NCBI GenBank assembly: GCA_902613845.1
Contig: CACMIW010000004.1
Span: forward strand, 1-64,000
Source of the DNA: an uncultured Alphaproteobacteria bacterium
GTDB taxonomy: Bacteria > Pseudomonadota > Alphaproteobacteria > HIMB59
Length of the DNA: 64,000 nt
Direction of reading: 5' to 3'
In this document: positions 34,758 to 43,419 of the stretch, in pieces
Layout of the letters: each line of letters begins with the position of its first letter
Position numbering within the stretch: position 1 is the stretch's first letter
Position numbers and translations under genes: made by a program
Notes under the pieces: generated by a model
Told to the model about the DNA's origin: nothing
Database searches by the model: none
The model's input: only the letters and a program-made list of their open reading frames with translations

Positions 34758-36281
34758 TTATGTAGTCTGTGCTTTTTTAAAAAATTTTCTGTAGAGAGGG
34801 CCAAATGCTGGCATAATTAAAAGCACAATTGCAATATACATTATGATTGCAGCAATAGGTTTTTCTGCCATATCAAAAAATATTCCCATACTACCATCAG
34901 ATAAAATTAGAGACTGTCTTAAAGCTTTTTCAGCTAATGGACCAAGAACAATAGATAAAACAGCTGGTGCCACAGGGTAATCTAATTTTCTCAAAATATA
35001 TCCGGCAAAACCGAATAGCAACATTAACCATACGTCGTGAAGGCTTTGTGTAGGTGCATAGCCGCCTGTTACACAAAGAACGAAAATAACCGGAGCCAAG
35101 ATGGCGAATGGTATCCGTAATACCATTAAAAAAGCTGGAATTAACGCAATATTTAAAACCAGTGTAAAGAAGTTAGCAATGTAAAGACTACCAATTAAGC
35201 CCCAAACAAACTCGGGTTCTTGAGTGAATAAAAGAGGACCTGGTGTAAGTCCCCATAAAATCATGCCACCAAGTAAAATAGCAGTCGTAGGTGATCCTGG
35301 AATACCTAATGTTAACATAGGGAGCATACTTCCTGTACTAGCAGAATTATTTGCACATTCCGGAGCAACAACTCCAGCAGGAACGCCTGAACCAAATTCT
35401 TTTGAATTTTTTGATAATTGTTTTGTAATTCCATATGACATAAGTGATGCCGGTGTGGCACCTGCCGCAGGGAGAATTCCTACAAAGAAACCTAGAAAAG
35501 AACCAATGTTCATTGCCATTATAGTTTTTTTAAGAGCGCCAAATGCTCTTCCAACTTCCTTCATGTTGACTGATAATTTTGACATTTGAACTTTACCTTT
35601 TGTTTCTTCAAGGGTCCAAAGCATTTCGCCAATTCCGTAAATTCCGATAGCAAGTACAAGGAAATTAATTCCATGAAGAAATCCAGGGATATTAAAGAAA
35701 ATTAATCTTGGCTTTCCTGTAATTAAATCTAAACCTATAGTTGATAAAGCTAATCCAATTAATATAGAAAAAATAGTTTTTGGAACGTCATCTCCACCTA
35801 AGCCTACAAATGTTGCAAATGCCATTACCATTAATGCAAAGGTTTCAGGTGCATTAAATCTTAGTGCTACCTCAGCCAGAGGTGGTGCAAATAGAGTAAA
35901 TAAAATAACAGATACAGTACCACCAACGAAAGAACCGACTGCTGCTGCAGTTAAAGCTGTCATAGCTTCTCCCTTAACAGCTAAAGGTCTTCCATCAAAA
36001 ACTGTAGCTACTGCAGTAGAAGCTCCAGGTATGCCTAACATAACGGAACTTATGGCACCTCCATACATAGCGCCATAATAGACAGCTGCTAAAAATATTA
36101 TTGCTGCAGTGGGTGGTATAATAAATGTAATTGGAATAAGTATTGCAACACCATTAACTGAACCAAGACCAGGCATTGCACCCACAAATAAACCAATTAG
36201 ACAGCCAAATATTAAAAGACCAAGGTTTAAGGGTTGAAAGGATACAAAAATTCCCTCTAAAAGAAGTATAAATACATCCAT
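34758..36281 (-). CDS. tctA: Tripartite tricarboxylate transporter large membrane subunit
   Basis: A 507-residue protein with about 12 hydrophobic segments and the TctA family motifs. PGLGSVNGVAILIPITF is near residue 40, followed by AVYYGAMYGGAISSVMLGIPGA, and a second PGSPTTAILLGGMI motif near residue 330 shows the inverted repeat structure. It forms the transport channel of a TTT system together with TctB and the binding protein TctC, all adjacent. The substrate is some carboxylate; the neighbouring enzymes suggest oxalate or a small hydroxy acid. Confidence 0.9.
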   Translation of the reverse strand: MDVFILLLEGIFVSFQPLNLGLLIFGCLIGLFVGAMPGLGSVNGVAILIPITFIIPPTAAIIFLAAVYYGAMYGGAISSVMLGIPGASTAVATVFDGRPLAVKGEAMTALTAAAVGSFVGGTVSVILFTLFAPPLAEVALRFNAPETFALMVMAFATFVGLGGDDVPKTIFSILIGLALSTIGLDLITGKPRLIFFNIPGFLHGINFLVLAIGIYGIGEMLWTLEETKGKVQMSKLSVNMKEVGRAFGALKKTIMAMNIGSFLGFFVGILPAAGATPASLMSYGITKQLSKNSKEFGSGVPAGVVAPECANNSASTGSMLPMLTLGIPGSPTTAILLGGMILWGLTPGPLLFTQEPEFVWGLIGSLYIANFFTLVLNIALIPAFLMVLRIPFAILAPVIFVLCVTGGYAPTQSLHDVWLMLLFGFAGYILRKLDYPVAPAVLSIVLGPLAEKALRQSLILSDGSMGIFFDMAEKPIAAIIMYIAIVLLIMPAFGPLYRKFFKKAQTT

Positions 36282-36309
36282 CTTTTATGCCTTTACTTTA
36301 CCAATCTCA

Positions 36310-36834
36310 TTATGAATACATAAAATCGTATACTGGATAAAATAAGGGCTCTGAAATACCTTGAGGTAAAGGTATTTTTAAAAGCCATTCAAAAAATAAA
36401 AAGGTTAAAACTGGTGTGATTAAAGAGAATACAGATATAAATAGGATACTTTTAGAACTAAAATATCTAAGATAAAAAGCTAAAAAAAAGATAAGTGAAA
36501 AGTAAATTCCTAAATAGCCTATTGCTAAAACTAAAATAACTAATGAAATAATTGTTACTGCAATATATTTGAATGCTTCAGCATCAATAAAAGGTGAGTC
36601 ATCTTTAGATTGTGGTGACCTTTTTAGAACAAATTTTATTATGGTAAGGACAGTACAAATAAACATGCCAAGAGAAAGGTAGAAAGGAAGAAATCCCGCA
36701 CCCATGTTTTCTTCTGCGTTCCATGTAATTCTATTCTCAGCACTTTTAATCATCAGAGCGATTGAGCATAACGCTAAAATAACCGCCACTACAATTTCTG
36801 CTCTTTTGACAGTTATTTTGTTTGTTATGCTCAT
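36310..36834 (-). CDS. tctB: Tripartite tricarboxylate transporter small membrane subunit
   Basis: A 174-residue protein with four or five hydrophobic helices and the TctB-like GAGFLPFYLSLGMFICT segment. The sequence is poorly conserved in this family, so position between tctC and tctA is the main support. Contains a charged hydrophilic loop (KRSPQSKDDSPFID) between helices two and three. Confidence 0.85.
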   Translation of the reverse strand: MSITNKITVKRAEIVVAVILALCSIALMIKSAENRITWNAEENMGAGFLPFYLSLGMFICTVLTIIKFVLKRSPQSKDDSPFIDAEAFKYIAVTIISLVILVLAIGYLGIYFSLIFFLAFYLRYFSSKSILFISVFSLITPVLTFLFFEWLLKIPLPQGISEPLFYPVYDFMYS

Positions 36835-36853
36835 ATCACTCTTAATTTAAATA

Positions 36854-37831
36854 TTAGTTAAAGTTTTTAATGATCTCACCGTGCTTAGCATATTCAATTG
36901 CTAAGAAATCTTTAAGACCAAAACCCTCTAACCAGCTCATTAACTTTCCATCGTCGATATTGAAAGTTTGGAACTCGTCATCATGATAAACAGTGTGAAG
37001 AAGTCCTGTGTAGTACTTCTCTACCTCTGCATCAATACCAGCTGGAGCCATAAATGCTCTCATCATGTAGTATTCAAGATCAGGATAACCTAATTCATAT
37101 GAAGATGGTACTTCAGGGAATGCAGGATTTCTCTCAGGAGTCATCATAACTAATGCTTTTGAATCACCTGATTGATAGAAACCCATTTGCTCTGAAGGGT
37201 TGTTTAATGTGAAGTCAGACTCGCCACCAACAAGTCCCTTTGCAACAGCACCACCGCCGCTGTATGGAACATACTTAGCGTCAAATCCAAATTGACCTCT
37301 CATCATACCAAGAAGTAATTCGTCCTCAGACATACTTCCTGTACCACCCATCACTAGACCATTTCCTCTTGCGAGGTCGATGAAATCATCAAAAGTTTCA
37401 ACACCAGCAGTGTTCTTACCCTCTGTTGCAATCCAAACTAAGAATGTATCAGTGATAAGTCTTGCTAAAGGTGTGAAATCATTGAAAAAGTCGATACCTA
37501 ATTCTGGTTGGTTAACTGGTGTTGTAAGAACGTTGTTAAGAGTGATGATTAGTGTGTGCTCATCACCAGCTTTTTTCTTAACATAAGTCATAGCCTCACC
37601 ACCTGATCCACCAGCTTTGTTAATTGGAATCACAGGCTTAGACGCATAGTCATTCTTTTCAATAACACCTTGAACTAATCTAGCAATTTCGTCAGCTCCA
37701 CCACCTTGACCAGCTGGGATAATAAGTTCTACTGGCTTCTTTGGACTAAAAGGCTTCGCAGAAGACACTGAACTAACAGCGACAAGTGAAAGTGAAACAA
37801 TAACTAATGCTAATTTTTTGATTATTGACAT
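36854..37831 (-). CDS. tctC: Tripartite tricarboxylate transporter substrate-binding protein
   Basis: A 325-residue periplasmic protein of the Bug/TctC family. A signal peptide covers about residues 1-25 (ending SSVSSA-KPF). PVELIIPAGQGGGADEIARL near residue 40 is the family motif for carboxylate binding, and GGSGGEAMTYVKKKAGD and PYSGGGAVAKGLVGGE follow. Base composition is more GC-rich than its neighbours, usual for highly expressed binding proteins. AGGAGGAAAC precedes the ATG. It opens the tctC-B-A-gntR operon, controlled by the palindrome at 37984-38000. Confidence 0.9.
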   Translation of the reverse strand: MSIIKKLALVIVSLSLVAVSSVSSAKPFSPKKPVELIIPAGQGGGADEIARLVQGVIEKNDYASKPVIPINKAGGSGGEAMTYVKKKAGDEHTLIITLNNVLTTPVNQPELGIDFFNDFTPLARLITDTFLVWIATEGKNTAGVETFDDFIDLARGNGLVMGGTGSMSEDELLLGMMRGQFGFDAKYVPYSGGGAVAKGLVGGESDFTLNNPSEQMGFYQSGDSKALVMMTPERNPAFPEVPSSYELGYPDLEYYMMRAFMAPAGIDAEVEKYYTGLLHTVYHDDEFQTFNIDDGKLMSWLEGFGLKDFLAIEYAKHGEIIKNFN

Positions 37832-37983
37832 ATTGTTTCCTCCTATAGGTTAAGCAGTACAATAAACTATTTAATAGAATATTAAAAATATATTCTTAAT
37901 TTAGGATTTAGTTTAAAATTAGAAAAAAACCTTGTTTTAGTATTGATTTTCTTGACATTTACAACAGTGATTGTGTTATTTAA

Positions 37984-38000
37984 TTGTATAATGTATACAA
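37984..38000 (-). promoter_or_regulatory. Palindromic operator, probable GntR site, upstream of tctC
   Basis: A perfect inverted repeat, TTGTATA-ATG-TATACAA, in the tctC/quinone-oxidoreductase divergent gap. It shares 13 central bases with the site at 34052-34068, including the same asymmetric ATG spacer, and again contains a candidate minus-strand -10 (TATACA) 15 bases after a TTAACT hexamer. The tctC ATG is 153 bases away, giving a long leader. It could also affect the plus-strand gene. Confidence 0.7.
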
Positions 38001-38019
38001 AATACCACAGGCAGTTAAA

Positions 38020-38994
38020 TTGAAGTTTATAAATTATAAAGATGGAAGTTTGTATCTAGACGAAAAAGAGATCGCTGACCCTCTTGATGAACAAATCCAA
38101 ATTGAAATTCATTTCGCTGGAATAAACAGAGCAGATATTCTCCAAAAAAACGGACATTACCCACCTCCCTCAGGTGAGAGTGAAATTATTGGATTAGAGT
38201 GTTCCGGAATAGTTACCAAATTAGGAAAGTCTGTAAAAAACTTTAGTTCAGGAGACCAAGTTTGTGCAATTCTTGGAGGCGGTGGATATGCTGAGTACGT
38301 AAACGTTAATGAAAAACAAGTAATGCCATTACCAAAAAATTTAAATTTACATCAGGCTGGCTGCTTACCAGAAACCACACTCACTGTTTTTGAGAATATT
38401 TTCAATGTATCTAAATTTCAAAGAGGTGAGGCGATTTTGATACATGGTGGAAGCAGTGGTATCGGCACAACTGCTATTTCAATTCTTAAAAATTATACAA
38501 AAAATATTTTTGTAACCGCTGGTACGAGTGGGAAATGTAAGAGTTGTATCGAATTAGGAGCCACTGATGCTATTAACTACAAAGATACAGATTTTGAAGA
38601 ATATTTTAATGAGAAAAAATTAAAGGTTGATGTAATATTAGATATGGTTGGAGGAGATTACTTAAAAAAAAATTTAAAAATATTAAATTTTAAAGGAAGA
38701 CTTACTTATATTGCTGCCCTCGGTGGGATTAAAGCAGAAACTAATCTTTTACACATAATGAATAAACAATTAAAAATATCTGGATCAACATTAAGATCAA
38801 GATCTCCATCTGAAAAAGGAAATATTGTTGATCAGGTTGTCAAAGAAATATGGCCTTTGATAGAGAATGATAAATATAAACCAACGATTTTTGAAACTTT
38901 TAATATGAGTGATGTAAATAAAGCACATGAGGTTATGGAAAAATCTGACCACATAGGAAAAATAGTTTTGAGCATAAAAGGAGAAAAAAAATGA
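38020..38994 (+). CDS. NAD(P)H:quinone oxidoreductase, zinc-free MDR family (PIG3-like)
   Basis: A medium-chain dehydrogenase/reductase without zinc ligands, about 324 residues. [21 protein letters not shown] is the PIG3-type quinone oxidoreductase signature, and the Rossmann motif is [13 protein letters not shown] near residue 145. I placed the start at TTG 38020 (then [10 protein letters not shown], with an AGG-rich site upstream). An in-frame TTG at 37984 would start inside the palindromic operator. Its stop overlaps the sucC ATG as ATGA, so it leads an operon with sucCD. Confidence 0.82.
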   Translation: MKFINYKDGSLYLDEKEIADPLDEQIQIEIHFAGINRADILQKNGHYPPPSGESEIIGLECSGIVTKLGKSVKNFSSGDQVCAILGGGGYAEYVNVNEKQVMPLPKNLNLHQAGCLPETTLTVFENIFNVSKFQRGEAILIHGGSSGIGTTAISILKNYTKNIFVTAGTSGKCKSCIELGATDAINYKDTDFEEYFNEKKLKVDVILDMVGGDYLKKNLKILNFKGRLTYIAALGGIKAETNLLHIMNKQLKISGSTLRSRSPSEKGNIVDQVVKEIWPLIENDKYKPTIFETFNMSDVNKAHEVMEKSDHIGKIVLSIKGEKK

Positions 38995-40178
38995 ATCTGC
39001 ACGAATACCAAGCAAAAATATTATTAAAAAATAATAACGTTAGAGTTTTAAATGGCTACCCAGTATTAGATGATAGCGATATAGAAACTGCTGTAGACTC
39101 TATCCAAACGCCCGTTATGGTTGTGAAGTCTCAAATTCATGCAGGTGGAAGAGGCGCGGGAAAATTTACAGATAGTGGTGATGACAAGGGTGGTGTTAGA
39201 GTTTGCTTCTCAAAAGATGAAGCCAAAGACAATGCAAAAAAAATGTTTGGTAAAACTTTAGTTACAAAACAAACTGGTCCAAGTGGAAAACAGGTAAATA
39301 GACTTTATATTGAGGAAGGATGTGATATCAAAAAAGAGTACTATCTAAGTATGCTCGTGGATAGAGCCTCATCTTCAATTTCAATTATAGCCTCTACTGA
39401 GGGTGGTATGGAAATTGAGGAGGTAGCAGAAAAGCAACCTGAAAAAATTATTACTGTTAATGTCCCTGGGGACAGTATTATTGACCAAAATAGTTTAAAT
39501 AAATTAACTGAAGGTCTAAAGATAGATCAAAACCTATCAAATGATTTTTGTGATCAAATTCAAAAAATTTACAATAGCTTTTTGTCTTCAGATGCCTCTT
39601 TGGTAGAAGTTAATCCTTTTGTATTAACTGGTGAGGGTAATTTTTTGGCTTTAGATGCGAAGGTATCGATAGATGATAATGCGCTTTATAAACATAAAGA
39701 TGTAGCTTCAATGAGAGATGAAACTGAAGAGGACCCTGCAGAAATTGAGGCTTCAAAACATGAACTTAACTATGTCAAATTAGATGGTCAAATTGGATGC
39801 ATGGTAAATGGAGCTGGTCTTGCAATGGGTACAATGGATATAATAAAATTACATGGTGGCAGTCCTGCAAATTTTCTAGACGTAGGAGGGGGAGCTACAA
39901 AAGAGAGAGTGGCAAAAGCTTTCTCTATAATTCTGCAAGATCCAAATGTAAAAGCTATTTTGGTAAATATTTTTGGTGGCATTATGAAATGTGACATTAT
40001 CGCTGAGGGAGTGGTAGCTGCAGCTAAAGAGCTATCTATTCAAGTTCCATTGGTAGTAAGATTAGAAGGAACCAATGTTGACCTTGGAAAAGAAATTTTA
40101 AACAAATCTGGGCTGTCAATTATTTCGGCAGATAATTTAGAAGATGCAGCTCAAAAGGCAGTTAAGGCTTTAAACTAA
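38991..40178 (+). CDS. sucC: Succinyl-CoA synthetase (ADP-forming) beta subunit
   Basis: A 395-residue ATP-grasp subunit of the TCA-cycle enzyme that makes ATP from succinyl-CoA. [12 protein letters not shown] at the start, [16 protein letters not shown] in the ATP-grasp region, [10 protein letters not shown] and the C-terminal [16 protein letters not shown] are all family landmarks. It is translationally coupled to the upstream quinone oxidoreductase gene through a 4-base overlap and followed by sucD after 10 bases with an AGGAGAAA site. Confidence 0.96.
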   Translation: MNLHEYQAKILLKNNNVRVLNGYPVLDDSDIETAVDSIQTPVMVVKSQIHAGGRGAGKFTDSGDDKGGVRVCFSKDEAKDNAKKMFGKTLVTKQTGPSGKQVNRLYIEEGCDIKKEYYLSMLVDRASSSISIIASTEGGMEIEEVAEKQPEKIITVNVPGDSIIDQNSLNKLTEGLKIDQNLSNDFCDQIQKIYNSFLSSDASLVEVNPFVLTGEGNFLALDAKVSIDDNALYKHKDVASMRDETEEDPAEIEASKHELNYVKLDGQIGCMVNGAGLAMGTMDIIKLHGGSPANFLDVGGGATKERVAKAFSIILQDPNVKAILVNIFGGIMKCDIIAEGVVAAAKELSIQVPLVVRLEGTNVDLGKEILNKSGLSIISADNLEDAAQKAVKALN

Positions 40179-40188
40179 AGGAGAAATT

Positions 40189-41061
40189 ATGTCAGTATTA
40201 ATTAATAAAAACACAAAAGTTATTTGTCAGGGTTTTACTGGTTCTCAAGGCACATTTCACTCTGAACAAGCTATAAAATATGGAACTCAAATGGTTGGTG
40301 GGGTGACACCAAAGAAAGGTGGCCAAGAGCATTTAGGACTTCCTGTGTTTAATAGTGTTAAAGAGGCAAAAGACAACACAGATGCAAATGCAACTGTAAT
40401 ATACGTTCCACCACCTTTTGCAGCTAGTGCTATAATTGAAGCGATTGATGCAGACATGGAACTAATTGTTTGTATAACTGAAGGAGTTCCAGTTCTTGAT
40501 ATGATGCAAGTAAAAAGAAAATTAGAAAAATCAAAATCGCGTTTAATTGGACCCAACTGCCCTGGAATAATTACACCTGATGAATGCAAAATAGGCATTA
40601 TGCCAGGTCATATTCACCAAAAAGGAAAAATAGGAGTTGTTAGTAGATCTGGCACACTAACATATGAAGCAGTAGCACAAACTTCTGCTGTAGGTCTGGG
40701 TCAATCGACTTGTATTGGTATTGGGGGTGATCCTATTAATGGAACAAACTTTATAGATTGCCTTGATCTTTTTTTAAAAGACCCCGAAACTGAAGGTATC
40801 ATAATGATTGGAGAGATTGGTGGAACTGCTGAAGAGGAAGCTGCAGAATTTATTAAAAAATCTGAAATAAAAAAACCAGTTGCTTCTTTTATAGCTGGTG
40901 CCAGTGCTCCTGCAGGAAAAAGAATGGGTCATGCAGGTGCTATTATTTCTGGTGGAAAAGGCACAGCAGAGTCAAAGTTTAGTGCTTTAGAAGAAGCTGG
41001 AGTTCACATATCCAAATCACCAGCAAAGCTAGGTGAGACAATCAAAGAAGCTTTAAACTAA
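40189..41061 (+). CDS. sucD: Succinyl-CoA synthetase alpha subunit
   Basis: A 290-residue CoA-binding alpha subunit. [19 protein letters not shown] begins the CoA-binding Rossmann domain, [10 protein letters not shown] is in the middle, and the phosphorylated His is in [11 protein letters not shown] near residue 247. With sucC it forms the whole enzyme. Its stop overlaps the convergent reductase gene by 4 bases. Confidence 0.97.
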   Translation: MSVLINKNTKVICQGFTGSQGTFHSEQAIKYGTQMVGGVTPKKGGQEHLGLPVFNSVKEAKDNTDANATVIYVPPPFAASAIIEAIDADMELIVCITEGVPVLDMMQVKRKLEKSKSRLIGPNCPGIITPDECKIGIMPGHIHQKGKIGVVSRSGTLTYEAVAQTSAVGLGQSTCIGIGGDPINGTNFIDCLDLFLKDPETEGIIMIGEIGGTAEEEAAEFIKKSEIKKPVASFIAGASAPAGKRMGHAGAIISGGKGTAESKFSALEEAGVHISKSPAKLGETIKEALN

Positions 41062-42035
41062 TATAATTTAGCTTCTTTAGCTCTCAGTTTGGTTAAAGCA
41101 AGAACTGTATCAATTGTAGGTGTAGGAACATTTGTAATTTTTCCAAGCTCTTGAACAGAGGTGATTAAAGCATCAATCTCCATAGGTCTATCGCGTTCTA
41201 AATCTTGGAGCATAGATGTTTTATGTTCGCCAACTGCTTTAGCTGCATCAATTCTTCTCTCAACATCGAAAGGCTTATCTATTCCTAAATTTTGAGAAAT
41301 TGCATGAGCTTCATTCATCATATTTTTTATGACGGCTCTGACTTCGTCGTTACTACAAATTTTGACTAGTGTAGATGTTGTAAGTGCACTAATAGGATTA
41401 AGAGAAAGATTACCAAAAAGTTTTAACCAGATATCACCTTTTATATTAGGTCTAATAGGTGCTTGAAAGCCTGCTTTCTCTAAAGTTTCAGAAAGATTTT
41501 TAATTCTATCTGTTTCCTCTCCATTTATTTCTCCTAGTTGAAACTTATCTCCCTCTAAGTGCTGAATAACGCCTGGTTTGATAACTTCTGATGCGGGATT
41601 AACTATACAGCCGATGATTTTTTCAGGGCCAATTCGATCCCATTGACTTCCATCTGGATCAACTGAAGTAACTTTTTTATCTTTGAAATCAGGATTAGTG
41701 TGATTGTAGAAATACCACCATGGGATACCATTCACACCCCAAACAAATGAAGTATCATCTTTCATAAGAACTTCAAATGCATCAAGACAACCCGGAACTG
41801 AATGAGCTTTTAGAGTCACAAAAATATAATCTTGCTTTCCAGCTTTTTCCGCTGTGTCTACACACTTTGGATATACAACTAGTTCTTTGCCATCTTTTCT
41901 TAATCTCAGTCCATCTTGTTTGATAGCCTGATAATGAGGTCCTCTAGCAATCAAAGTTACATCTGCACCTATCTCAGTAAGTTTTGCTCCCAGATAACCA
42001 CCAATAGCTCCTGCACCGTAAATACAAATTTTCAT
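41058..42035 (-). CDS. Ketopantoate reductase-like (PanE/ApbA family) oxidoreductase
   Basis: A 325-residue NADPH-binding protein. [23 protein letters not shown] is the PanE/ApbA dinucleotide motif, and a catalytic Lys is expected in the [21 protein letters not shown] segment, where the family consensus places it. Its ATG follows the aminotransferase stop with no gap, so the pair works together. That context (rather than panB/panC) suggests reduction of a 2-oxo acid made by the transaminase; true pantothenate synthesis is the alternative. Confidence 0.8.
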   Translation of the reverse strand: MKICIYGAGAIGGYLGAKLTEIGADVTLIARGPHYQAIKQDGLRLRKDGKELVVYPKCVDTAEKAGKQDYIFVTLKAHSVPGCLDAFEVLMKDDTSFVWGVNGIPWWYFYNHTNPDFKDKKVTSVDPDGSQWDRIGPEKIIGCIVNPASEVIKPGVIQHLEGDKFQLGEINGEETDRIKNLSETLEKAGFQAPIRPNIKGDIWLKLFGNLSLNPISALTTSTLVKICSNDEVRAVIKNMMNEAHAISQNLGIDKPFDVERRIDAAKAVGEHKTSMLQDLERDRPMEIDALITSVQELGKITNVPTPTIDTVLALTKLRAKEAKLY

Positions 42036-43196
42036 TTAAGCTTTTAAATGTTTGATGGCAGCAGCAACTCCACTTCCAAGTTCAAATTTTATTCCCACAT
42101 CGTACATGGCTAATTCTGCAGTAGAGATTGCACCTAAAATCATAGTGCTATTTAAATCTCCAAGATGGCCTATTCTAAACAATTTTCCAGCTACTTTATT
42201 AAGCCCTCCTCCAAATGAGGTGTTATACTTGTTGTATGCTGTTTTAACTACATCAGTAGAGTCAATTCCCTCTGGCACCATTATTGCTGTAACAGTATTT
42301 GAATAAAGCAAGGGATCCTTTGCACAAAGTTTAAGACCCCATGCACTAGATGCTTTTTGAACAGCTTGTGCAAAAAATTTATGACGTGAATAAATATTAT
42401 CAATTCCCTCTTCCATCATCATATTAAGCGCCTCTCTAAGTCCTCTTAGAAGTGGCATTGGATTAGTATAAGGCCAATAGCCTGTATCATTTATTTTAAG
42501 CATATCATGATAATCATAGTAAGCTCTGGGTAAGTTAGATGTTTTTGCAATTTCTAAAGCCTTTTGGCTTACACAAGATATAGCTAAACCAGCAGGTAAC
42601 ATAAATCCTTTTTGAGAGCCTGAAACTGCAACATCAACCCCCCATGCATCCATTTCAAATTTGATTGAACCTATTGAGCTTACGCCATCAACAAATAGTA
42701 AGGCAGGATGATTAAGATTATTTAAAAGGTCTCTTGTTGCTTTAACATCATTTGTAACCCCTGTGGAGGTTTCATTGTGAGTTACAAGAACTGCTTTAAT
42801 ATTATGATCTTTATCCTCTGATAATATTTTTTCAAATTCGTCATGAGGCGTCCCGGAACCCCACTCTAAATCAACTTCCTCAACTTCAATGTGTAGTTTT
42901 TTACACATTTCTATCCAAAGGTGTGAAAAATGTCCAAATCTAGCTGATAAAACTTTATCTCCCTTACTTAATAAATTTGTAAGTGCTGCTTCCCATCCAC
43001 TTGAACCTGTACCAGGGAATATAATTGGTTGTGCAGATGTTGTCTCAAAAACTTTTTTTAAATCGTTTATTAGTGGGTGCCAAAATTTATCCATACCGGG
43101 TGCACGATGGTCTTCGTTTGAAATATCCATCGCCTGTCTTACCCTATCTGGCATGTTTGTAGGTCCTGGTACGAAAAGTGAAATTTTACCTGGCAT
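42036..43196 (-). CDS. Class V aminotransferase, serine/alanine-glyoxylate type
   Basis: A 386-residue PLP enzyme. FVDGVSSIGSIKFEMDAWGVDVAVSGSQKGFMLPAGLA holds the PLP Asp, the specificity strand and the Schiff-base Lys, as in serine-glyoxylate aminotransferase. FVPGPTNMPDRVRQAM at the start is typical. It would link serine and glyoxylate to glycine and hydroxypyruvate, next to GlyA in metabolism. Neighbouring PanE-like reductase could act on the oxo-acid product. Alanine- or aspartate-glyoxylate use cannot be separated by eye. Confidence 0.85.
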   Translation of the reverse strand: MPGKISLFVPGPTNMPDRVRQAMDISNEDHRAPGMDKFWHPLINDLKKVFETTSAQPIIFPGTGSSGWEAALTNLLSKGDKVLSARFGHFSHLWIEMCKKLHIEVEEVDLEWGSGTPHDEFEKILSEDKDHNIKAVLVTHNETSTGVTNDVKATRDLLNNLNHPALLFVDGVSSIGSIKFEMDAWGVDVAVSGSQKGFMLPAGLAISCVSQKALEIAKTSNLPRAYYDYHDMLKINDTGYWPYTNPMPLLRGLREALNMMMEEGIDNIYSRHKFFAQAVQKASSAWGLKLCAKDPLLYSNTVTAIMVPEGIDSTDVVKTAYNKYNTSFGGGLNKVAGKLFRIGHLGDLNSTMILGAISTAELAMYDVGIKFELGSGVAAAIKHLKA

Positions 43197-43264
43197 AATT
43201 TACTCTATATCCTTTCTATACAAATAATGACCTTATGGATTGCTTTAATACAATACTTATTAAA

Positions 43265-43281
43265 ATTTCACAAAGTGAAAT
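43265..43281 (-). terminator. Hairpin terminator candidate after tRNA-Glu
   Basis: A perfect 7-base-pair stem (ATTTCAC/GTGAAAT) with a 3-base loop lies 16 bases after the tRNA 3' end on the minus strand, followed by TTTTAATAA. The stem is AT-rich and so weak, but its position fits the end of the recJ-tRNA transcript. Confidence 0.4.
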
Positions 43282-43297
43282 AAAAAAGTCAATATTT

Positions 43298-43372
43298 TGG
43301 CATCTCCTACGGGAATCGAACCCGTGTCTTCACCGTGAAAGGGTGATGTCCTAACCGCTAGACGAAGGAGAC
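43298..43372 (-). tRNA. tRNA-Glu(TTC)
   Basis: A complete 75-base cloverleaf. The acceptor pairs GTCTCCT with AGGAGAT (the terminal pair is G-T), the T-loop reads GGGTTCGATTCCC, and the anticodon loop is CTTTCAC, giving anticodon TTC. The 3' CCA is encoded (43298-43300). The gene follows recJ on the same strand with 47 bases between. Confidence 0.96.
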
Positions 43373-43419
43373 ATCGGTGTTTAAAACAAACAAAATAGCT
43401 AGATTTACTGAAAAATCAA

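Noticed and set aside
37984-38019. Upstream TTG start for the quinone oxidoreductase
   Set aside because: It lies inside a perfect operator palindrome and adds 12 residues with no family resemblance; TTG 38020 has a better site and fits the family N-terminus.
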